Assembly: GCA_002381695.1 (NCBI GenBank)
Contig: DFXM01000052.1
Location: forward strand, 893-11,059
Source: Clostridium sp. UBA4108
GTDB taxonomy: Bacteria > Bacillota > Clostridia > Clostridiales > Clostridiaceae
Length of the DNA: 10,167 nt
Direction: 5' to 3'
Shown here: positions 5,525 to 10,167 of the stretch, one piece after another
Layout of the letters: every line of letters begins with the position of its first letter
Position numbering within the stretch: position 1 is the first letter of the stretch
Made by a program: the position numbers and the translations under genes
Notes under the pieces: generated by a model
What the model was told of the DNA's origin: nothing
Seen by the model: only the letters and a program-made list of their open reading frames with translations
Database searches by the model: none

Positions 5525-6108
5525 TTATGCAAACAATATTTTCTCAGCTTTACTCTGCAATGTCCAGATATTACATTCCGCATTTCCTAATATAGAAAAA
5601 GTAATATCATCTTTTGGATAAAAAGCTGTAATATTACAGATACCTGCATTAGAACCATCTTTATGGACTCTGATAATATCTCCATCTTTTTCTCTTACTT
5701 CAAATGCAAAGCCCATAGTACACAAATAGTCTTCCTTTGGAATTTTTATATCTGTTTGAGGTAATAACATTTTTTTATACACATCACAAGTGTTTATTTT
5801 TCTTATAAAAATATCTAAATCATCCACTGTTGTATATGCTCCACTGTCTGCTGTGCCTATTGAAAGCTGATTTTCCCTTTACTTTCAAGCAATACAATTC
5901 CTGTTGCAGTAAAAAGTTTTGTTATAGATGCAGTATCAAAGGAAGTATTTAATGCATTGTCAATCTTATACATTCTATTTGCATATCCGCTAACAAAACT
6001 GAACAATGTCTCTTCTGTTGTTTTAATTAATACTGCACCTGAAAATCCTTGTTCATTTCTGTAACTTTCAAATAACTGTTGTAATGCCTCTATTTTTATT
6101 ATAACCAC
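5525..6108 (-). pseudogene. Serine hydrolase (beta-lactamase/CubicO-like) pseudogene
   Basis: Two open frames form the two ends of one gene. The upstream part (6108-5857) has the fold's first strand (FSGAVLIKTTEETLFSFVSG) and the active-site SxxK motif as TASITKLFTATG, with Ser and Lys acting as nucleophile and base in this family. The downstream part (about 5850-5525) begins ADSGAYTTVDDLDIFI and carries the late HKDGSNAG motif, equivalent to the KTG/HxG box. The junction follows GKISF directly and is in another frame. From family knowledge about 120-140 residues are missing, including the YxN motif. It is therefore broken by an internal deletion plus frameshift. The start is uncertain: a GTG at 6108 has no ribosome binding site, while AGGTGG precedes an ATA at 6097, perhaps a mutated ATG. 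R5 lies upstream; the Tn3-family element is inserted just downstream. Confidence 0.82.
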
Positions 6109-6171
6109 CTACTATCATCAATTTATATAAATAATCTACCCTAGAAATTCCTATTTATCGAACACAATTAT

Positions 6172-6347
6172 GAATTAATTATAACATATTCTGTAAATAC
6201 TGTACTATTCAATTTTCAAAGAACTCTTCTACTAGCTATTTCGCCATATATTCAAATTGTGAAATAAAAAATACCACTTATTCTTTTTGAATAACATGGT
6301 ATTTGAAAAAATTACTTAATTATATATTAGTTACATCACTTAAGAAG
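6172..6347. repeat. Repeat copy R5 (core type B, tail type 2)
   Basis: The arms AAATACTGTACTATTCAA (6195-6212) and TTGAATAACATGGTATTT (6287-6304) pair with four mismatches, so this is the most drifted copy in the arms. The core matches R3 and the tail matches R1 and R4. Inside, TATTTCGC (6237-6244) and GTGAAATA (6259-6266) form an inner stem with one G-U pair. It lies upstream of the serine hydrolase pseudogene. Confidence 0.85.
6178..6188 (-). promoter_or_regulatory. Extended -10 promoter motif in R5
   Basis: TATGTTATAAT on the minus strand, about 70 bp upstream of the serine hydrolase pseudogene start. Identical to the motif in R2-R4; no clear -35 box. Confidence 0.5.
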
Positions 6348-6348
6348 A

Positions 6349-6440
6349 TTATGATGCAATCAACCCATCATTCTTATCTCGTAATCCTGCCCAAAATAAA
6401 CAATGCCCAAATAAAGCGGGATAGCCTGCTATGAAATACA
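6349..6440 (-). pseudogene. C-terminal fragment of an unrecognised membrane protein
   Basis: A minus-strand frame reads LYFIAGYPALFGHCLFWAGL followed by RDKNDGLIAS and a TAA at 6349-6351. The hydrophobic stretch and the charged tail look like the last membrane helix of a protein. There is no ribosome binding site or credible start, and upstream the frame meets a stop codon in the promoter region of the hydrolase at 6508. The stop codon abuts the right edge of R5, as expected if R5 is the 3' repeat of this gene. It may be the remains of one more array gene cut off at the array edge. The family is not recognised and the call is tentative. Confidence 0.35.
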
Positions 6441-6445
6441 ATATG

Positions 6446-6474
6446 TTCACATTAGTTTTTCATTTTCATATATT
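6446..6474 (+). promoter_or_regulatory. Sigma-A type promoter of the choloylglycine hydrolase family gene
   Basis: The -35 box is TTCACA (6446-6451), one mismatch from TTGACA, and the -10 box is TATATT (6469-6474), with exactly 17 bp between them. The start codon is 33 bp after the -10 box. Confidence 0.6.
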
Positions 6475-6507
6475 ATTATATAAATAATGTTTTAAAGGAT
6501 ATTAATT

Positions 6508-7443
6508 ATGTGTACAGCAATGACCTTACAATCCCAATCCAAGGAACTATTCTTTGGAAGAACTATGGATTTTTCGCATGATATTATACCTCAGCTTTAT
6601 ATAGTTCCCAGCTCCCATGTATGGTGTAACAACTTGAACAATACCCAAATTAGAAACTCCTATCGATTCATGGGTCTTGGTCAGGAACTTGATGGGATTT
6701 TTGGACTTTTTGATGGTGTCAATGAAAAAGGTTTCGCAGCAGCGGCCTTATATTTTGCCGGATATGCTCAGTATGATACACAACCAACTCATAAGGACAC
6801 CGAACCCATTGCATCCATTGATTTTCTCCACTATATCCTGGGCAGATGTGCTTCTGTGAAAGATTTGCCTGCTCTACTAAAAGATATCACTATAGTAGGT
6901 ATGTCGGATCCTGTTACTAATACCATAGCACCATTACACTGGATTGCCACCGACAGAAGTGGAGCCTGTGTAATAATTGAACCTACCAAGAGGGGGATAG
7001 AGTTATTAGATAATCCCATTGGTGTTATGTCCAATAGCCCTGATTTTCATTGGCATATAACAAATTTAAGAAACTATATGAATGCTTCTCCAACACAAAC
7101 AGAGGAAGTCTTCTGGGATAATATCCGATTAACTCCTTTTGGTCAGGCTGGAGGAACAATGGCTCTACCGGGTGGCTTTACCTCTCCAGAACGCTTTGTA
7201 CGAACCGCTTATCTAAAAGCACATATACCAAAACCCAAGGATAGCAGGGAAGCAATTACAGCATGTTTTCATATCATGGAAAGTGTCTCCATACCAAAGG
7301 GAGCTGTTATAACCAGTCGAAACACCTATGACTATACAAAATATACAGCATTTATTAATACAAATACTTGCGAATACTTCTATAAGACTTATGATGACAT
7401 GCATGTTAAGACAGCTGGCCTTTGGCACACAGAAACCATATAG
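6508..7443 (+). CDS. Choloylglycine hydrolase family enzyme (penicillin V acylase or bile salt hydrolase type)
   Basis: This 311-residue Ntn-hydrolase belongs to the linear amide C-N hydrolase family. The nucleophile Cys2 follows the initiator Met, which must be removed to expose it. Other active-site positions are all present: Arg18 and Asp21 in FFGRTMDF, Asn176 in GVMSNSPDFHW, and Arg229 in SPERFVR. These equal Cys1, Arg17, Asp20, Asn175 and Arg228 in mature numbering of characterised enzymes. Tyr82 (in ALYFAGYAQY) lies about where penicillin V acylases carry Tyr and bile salt hydrolases carry Asn, so penicillin V acylase, or another N-acyl amide such as an acyl-homoserine lactone, is favoured over bile salts. 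There is no signal peptide, so the enzyme is cytoplasmic. AAAGGA lies eight bases before the ATG, with a promoter upstream and a terminator downstream, so it is monocistronic. It is convergent with the operon that follows. Substrate is inference. Confidence 0.9.
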   Translation: MCTAMTLQSQSKELFFGRTMDFSHDIIPQLYIVPSSHVWCNNLNNTQIRNSYRFMGLGQELDGIFGLFDGVNEKGFAAAALYFAGYAQYDTQPTHKDTEPIASIDFLHYILGRCASVKDLPALLKDITIVGMSDPVTNTIAPLHWIATDRSGACVIIEPTKRGIELLDNPIGVMSNSPDFHWHITNLRNYMNASPTQTEEVFWDNIRLTPFGQAGGTMALPGGFTSPERFVRTAYLKAHIPKPKDSREAITACFHIMESVSIPKGAVITSRNTYDYTKYTAFINTNTCEYFYKTYDDMHVKTAGLWHTETI

Positions 7444-7446
7444 TTC

Positions 7447-7490
7447 AAAGACCTGATTCCTTTACATTTCAAGAATTCAGGTCTTTTTTT
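7447..7490 (+). terminator. Rho-independent terminator of the choloylglycine hydrolase gene
   Basis: AGACCTGATTC pairs with GAATTCAGGTCT (one bulged T) and is followed by a run of seven T. It starts four bases after the stop codon. Confidence 0.88.
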
Positions 7491-7540
7491 ATTAATTATT
7501 TAGTTGCTAATGTGCAATATGAATAAGATGCATCTTAATT

Positions 7541-7566
7541 ATGAGTGTAGATTGTACTCATTTTTT
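7541..7566 (+). terminator. Weak terminator-like hairpin
   Basis: ATGAGT (7541-7546) pairs with ACTCAT (7556-7561), overlapping a T run to 7566 on the plus strand. It lies in the convergent gap between the two flanking genes. On the minus strand, which would serve the alpha/beta hydrolase gene, no T run follows, so its role is unclear. Confidence 0.35.
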
Positions 7567-7584
7567 ACACCAAATCGACCTTTA

Positions 7585-8595
7585 TTATTTCAAATTCTCT
7601 ATAAATTCATCTGTAAGCCTTTTGATCTCTTCAATTTGGTTTCGATAAATCAAATTGTGAGAACTATCAAGTATAACATGGGATGTGTTAGCGCCCAAAC
7701 GCTTTAAGTGGGCTTCTTCAGATCCTTTCCTCTGTATATCTTCAGAACTTTGTTTGCTTTTAATTGTTTCTTTAGCCATAATTTTTAGCACAGGAATATC
7801 CTCTGGAAATGGTAAATTCTTAACTTCTTCAATACACAGATTAAGATTTCCAAGCTGCTCAATGATTGTATCATTTACAGTGTAACTCTTATACTTTTCA
7901 TAATCGTCTATTTCCTTCTGGGTATTACCATTTTCTGTAGTTAGAGACAAACCTTCTTCTATCAATACATCTTCATTATCAAAGCTTGAAAGTAAGCGTT
8001 GCAAGCTTATGTTTTGTATGAATTTTGACATATTATAAGCTCTAATTATCTCTTTTGGTATTTCCATTGTATATGCTGTTGGGGTAGTATCTAATAAAAT
8101 CATACCCTTAACTTCTTCTGGATATTTTGTAGCGTAATACTCGCTGTAAACACCAGATATTGAGTGGGGCATTAATATATAAGGAGGTTTAATGCCTGCC
8201 TTGTCAAGAGATTCTCTAATTTCATTCATATAGTTTTCGCAAGTACGTGACTTGTCCGTTTCATCGCTAAATCCAACCCCAAAATATTCTACTGTTACAA
8301 CTCTATATTTTTCGCTTAATTTCCTCATCAGTGGAGCAAAATCAGCTGATGGTAATGGAACACCATGACCAGGTAAAAGTACAATTGTTTCCTCCCCATC
8401 ACCCATGGAATAAACGTGCATATTTTTACTATCCACTTGGACCATTTTACCATAAGGTTTTATTTCCTCCATCTGATTTTTATAATAAGTATTATGCAAC
8501 GTAAAACCTGTGAGCATAGCTAGTGCTATCAAACCCACAATAACACCTATAATCCAAAGAATTATTTTACCTATTTTTTTAATTCTAGTTTTCAT
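7585..8595 (-). CDS. Membrane-anchored alpha/beta hydrolase
   Basis: This 336-residue protein has one N-terminal membrane helix (about residues 9-33, after the basic start MKTRIKKIGK), so the hydrolase domain is probably outside the membrane. The fold is clear: oxyanion loop LLPGHGVP (73-80), strand VVTVEYFGVGFSD (99-111), nucleophile elbow ILMPHSISGVYSEYY with Ser145, strand GMILLDTTP (164-172), IPVLKIMA (267-274), and the catalytic histidine in DSSHNLI (His313). The elbow is P-H-S-I-S-G in place of the usual G-H-S-x-G-G, a variant I associate with a group of clostridial and Bacillus hydrolases. The acidic residue is not certain. Substrate is unknown (ester, amide or lactone). GGAG at 8603-8606, seven bases before the ATG, overlaps the last codons of the upstream regulator gene, so translation is coupled. 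No strong minus-strand terminator is visible. Confidence 0.86.
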   Translation of the reverse strand: MKTRIKKIGKIILWIIGVIVGLIALAMLTGFTLHNTYYKNQMEEIKPYGKMVQVDSKNMHVYSMGDGEETIVLLPGHGVPLPSADFAPLMRKLSEKYRVVTVEYFGVGFSDETDKSRTCENYMNEIRESLDKAGIKPPYILMPHSISGVYSEYYATKYPEEVKGMILLDTTPTAYTMEIPKEIIRAYNMSKFIQNISLQRLLSSFDNEDVLIEEGLSLTTENGNTQKEIDDYEKYKSYTVNDTIIEQLGNLNLCIEEVKNLPFPEDIPVLKIMAKETIKSKQSSEDIQRKGSEEAHLKRLGANTSHVILDSSHNLIYRNQIEEIKRLTDEFIENLK

Positions 8596-8597
8596 TG

Positions 8598-9710
8598 TTA
8601 TTCTCCTTTAATCGTCTTTAATTTTTCTATCATACTCTTAAAGCGATCTTCGTTAGCAAGTAGCGAAAATTTAGAATTATTGAGCACTAACTCTACCATG
8701 TTTTGCTTAATTGCTTTCTCATTTTTAATCAGTACTCTTTCTAAATCTAGTTCATCTAACCAATCGCCAATTGAATCAAAAAAATTATCACCGTGAGGTG
8801 TGAACTGATAAGTATTGCTTGTGACAAGCTCTGTGAATTTCTGCAACATATTAAGACTTTCCTCTGAATTACCTTGCATTATATATCCATATGCAGCTAT
8901 TATATAGAGTTCTATGAAAGCCTTGGGCGAAAGATGTTTTATATCAAAGGCTTTATCTATTAAGAATGCACGATGTAGCACTTCCTCATATCTTTCAGGC
9001 TCGTCGATACACATCATAAGATACGAAGGAAAAAGATTAAATAATGCAACAGCATATTGGCATATTCCAATTTGCAATGCAGCTTTTGCCTCATTTATTT
9101 TTCCTTCCATCTTATAAGCAGATGCAAGAAGTGTTTCTATAGGGAACAGAGGTCTATTCATACTTTTGAGCAACTCAAGAGCCGATTTTGAATCACCAAG
9201 AGTCATATAACAACTCGCTTCCATATATTGTGCCTGTTTGATGATCTCTATATCTTTGCTTTCCTCTTTTACTCGAATAAAGAGCTCTTTTGCTTCCATT
9301 ATTGAGGAAGTAGTTTTCTCTTTGTCTTTTGCTAGATCACTGTGAATGAGTATCAAAACTCCCATTTGCAACAGAAGAGGAATACAAGCATAATATTTTT
9401 TGATTATATCTCTACAATTATTTAAGACATCATCATAAGGTTTTAATGTAAAATCATCTGATAATTTATGATAAACCTTACGAATATCCTCTTTTGACAT
9501 TTGTGGTTTATAATCCATTAATTCATCTATACTAATATTAAAGTAAGCAGCAAGCTGTGGCAAAAAAGTAATATCAGGATAACTTTGTCCTGTTTCCCAT
9601 TTAGAAACAGAAGCCTTTGAAACACCAATATATTTTGCGAGCTCCTCTTGAGTAATGGATTTTTCTTTTCTCTTATCTACAAGTGTTCTAGCAATATTTA
9701 TTTCTTTCAT
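8598..9710 (-). CDS. XRE-family regulator with helical-repeat (TPR-like) C-terminal region
   Basis: The protein has 370 residues from the ATG at 9710, preceded by AAGGTGAT five bases upstream. The frame extends to an ATG at 9734, but that lies about 12 bp from the -10 box and has no ribosome binding site. Residues 1-62 are a canonical XRE helix-turn-helix: TQEELAKYIGVSKASVSKWE, then YPDITFLPQLAAYFNISIDE. Residues 75-370 are helical with repeated A/L patterns (QAQYMEASCYMTLGDSKSAL; LASAYKMEGKINEAKAAL; AAYGYIMQGNSEESLNML), typical of TPR-like repeats. This layout recalls peptide-sensing RRNPP regulators, but also many clostridial XRE proteins with no known peptide. I see no peptide-precursor gene nearby. 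It is the first gene of a two-gene operon with the alpha/beta hydrolase. Its stop codon is two bases from that gene's ATG. The C-terminal ligand is unknown. Confidence 0.86.
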   Translation of the reverse strand: MKEINIARTLVDKRKEKSITQEELAKYIGVSKASVSKWETGQSYPDITFLPQLAAYFNISIDELMDYKPQMSKEDIRKVYHKLSDDFTLKPYDDVLNNCRDIIKKYYACIPLLLQMGVLILIHSDLAKDKEKTTSSIMEAKELFIRVKEESKDIEIIKQAQYMEASCYMTLGDSKSALELLKSMNRPLFPIETLLASAYKMEGKINEAKAALQIGICQYAVALFNLFPSYLMMCIDEPERYEEVLHRAFLIDKAFDIKHLSPKAFIELYIIAAYGYIMQGNSEESLNMLQKFTELVTSNTYQFTPHGDNFFDSIGDWLDELDLERVLIKNEKAIKQNMVELVLNNSKFSLLANEDRFKSMIEKLKTIKGE

Positions 9711-9724
9711 ATCATCACCTTGTA

Positions 9725-9751
9725 TAATGAACATATAATAAATTCATTATA
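9725..9751 (-). promoter_or_regulatory. -10 box and overlapping inverted repeat upstream of the XRE operon
   Basis: On the minus strand TATAAT occupies 9751-9746, 36 bp before the ATG at 9710. No good -35 box is found at 17 bp. TAATGAA (9725-9731) and TTCATTA (9743-9749) form a perfect 7-bp inverted repeat overlapping the -10 box and the probable transcription start. This is a plausible operator for autoregulation by the XRE protein. Confidence 0.45.
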
Positions 9752-9988
9752 ATCTCACTTTCTTTAAAATGATTTAATATTAGTTAGTCTTTTGTTTTAA
9801 TTATACTTACTGTGGTTAAAGAACTCAAAGGATTTACAGTGGATTTTGGTTGACAAAATCAACTGTAGAGAAATTATGATGAGTTACCCTATGTATATGT
9901 AGTTCTAATTAATTTAATATTTTCTACTCTTATTATCTTTTAGAATACAACAGCTTCTTAACTTTCTTTTTCTATTTTTTTGAATATG
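9752..9988. other. Gene-free stretch upstream of the XRE operon
   Basis: About 240 AT-rich bases without a supported gene. A TTGACA (9852-9857) on the plus strand has no good -10 box or gene downstream. A short plus-strand frame starting GTG near 9812 reads VKELKGFTVDFG before TGA and has no ribosome binding site. It may be a degraded gene start, but I do not call it. Confidence 0.4.
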
Positions 9989-10018
9989 CAAAAAGCCCAC
10001 AGACACAGTCTGTGAGCT
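9989..10018 (-). terminator. Rho-independent terminator on the minus strand
   Basis: AGCCCACAGAC (9994-10004) pairs with GTCTGTGAGCT (10008-10018) with one C-A mismatch and a 3-base loop; on the minus strand it is followed by TTTTTGC. It implies a minus-strand gene ending just beyond 10020. Confidence 0.75.
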
Positions 10019-10056
10019 CTTAAATCAAATCTTTATTTTAATTTAAGCAAGTATTT

Positions 10057-10167
10057 TTATAAAAAGCTTTGTTTTAAACGATTGTTGATTTTAGAACTAT
10101 ATATTATTGAGAAGCAGCTTTGCATAAGTTCACCCATCCGGGTACAGGCAACTAGAGATTCCTTTGC
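10057..10167 (-). CDS. Possible C-terminal end of an unrecognised gene (partial)
   Basis: An open minus-strand frame enters at the window end and gives 36 residues (starts AKESLVACTRMGELMQ, ends NNRLKQSFL) before TAA at 10057. The only support is that a strong minus-strand terminator follows about 40 bp later. I do not recognise the sequence. Another frame, reading KGISSCLYPDG before a stop at 10130, is an alternative end. Confidence is low. Confidence 0.25.
   Translation of the reverse strand, partial: AKESLVACTRMGELMQSCFSIIYSSKINNRLKQSFL

Noticed and set aside
5430..5621. Plus-strand open frame of 63 codons
   Set aside because: It crosses the right terminal repeat of the Tn3 element into the antisense of the serine hydrolase pseudogene, so it is a chance frame.
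136..6347. Classic integron attC sites
   Set aside because: Some tails contain GTTAAAT, which fits GTTRRRY, but others have GTTACAT or no GTT at all. No paired RYYYAAC core or integrase gene is visible. The likeness is one of layout only.
7504..7707. Plus-strand open frame of 67 codons
   Set aside because: It begins in the convergent gap and runs antisense into the alpha/beta hydrolase gene with no start signal.
9812..9857. Short frame VKELKGFTVDFG as a gene start
   Set aside because: It stops after about 14 codons, has no ribosome binding site and no convincing continuation in another frame; too short to support even as a pseudogene.
10139..10147. CGGGTACAG as another Tn3 element end
   Set aside because: Only nine bases match the terminal repeat at 2950 and the following sequence differs; a match this short is not enough.
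1..10167. CRISPR array, tRNA or rRNA genes
   Set aside because: The repeats are long, widely spaced and separate different genes, unlike CRISPR. I recognised no tRNA cloverleaf or rRNA sequence, although weak tRNAs could be missed by eye.

Overview
The window is AT-rich, with short intergenic regions, purine-rich GGAGG-type ribosome binding sites and gene families typical of low-GC Firmicutes. The style is that of a clostridial genome (Lachnospiraceae or a relative). I cannot name the species. It reads as an accessory region built from small adaptive genes and mobile-element debris.

Layout. Positions 1-130 are the right end of an IS3-family insertion sequence, running off the window. Positions 131-6440 hold an array of small minus-strand genes: a GNAT acetyltransferase, a two-helix membrane protein, a GNAT-YoaP fusion, a serine hydrolase pseudogene and a membrane-protein fragment. 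They are separated by one partial and four complete copies of a 175-210 bp repeat (R1-R5). The repeats have inverted arms around AATACCGTATTATTCA and carry an extended -10 promoter motif on the minus strand. They come in two core types and two tail types, and the four complete copies show all four combinations, which points to recombination within the repeat.

A 2552-bp Tn3-family element (2950-5501) sits at the edge of repeat R4. It has 44-bp inverted repeats and a perfect 5-bp target duplication (ATATT). Its transposase and resolvase survive only as deleted remnants. Its cargo is intact: a DJ-1/PfpI-family protein and a WYL-domain regulator.

Right of the array, 6508-7443 (+) encodes a choloylglycine hydrolase family enzyme (penicillin V acylase or bile salt hydrolase type) with its own promoter and terminator. 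On the minus strand, 9710-7585 is a two-gene operon: an XRE regulator with a helical-repeat C-terminal half, then a membrane-anchored alpha/beta hydrolase whose ribosome binding site overlaps the regulator's stop codon. The last 400 bases hold a minus-strand terminator and perhaps the end of an unrecognised gene.

The most interesting features are the mosaic repeats, which make the minus-strand genes look like exchangeable promoter-bearing cassettes, and the cargo-carrying but transposase-dead Tn3 derivative.
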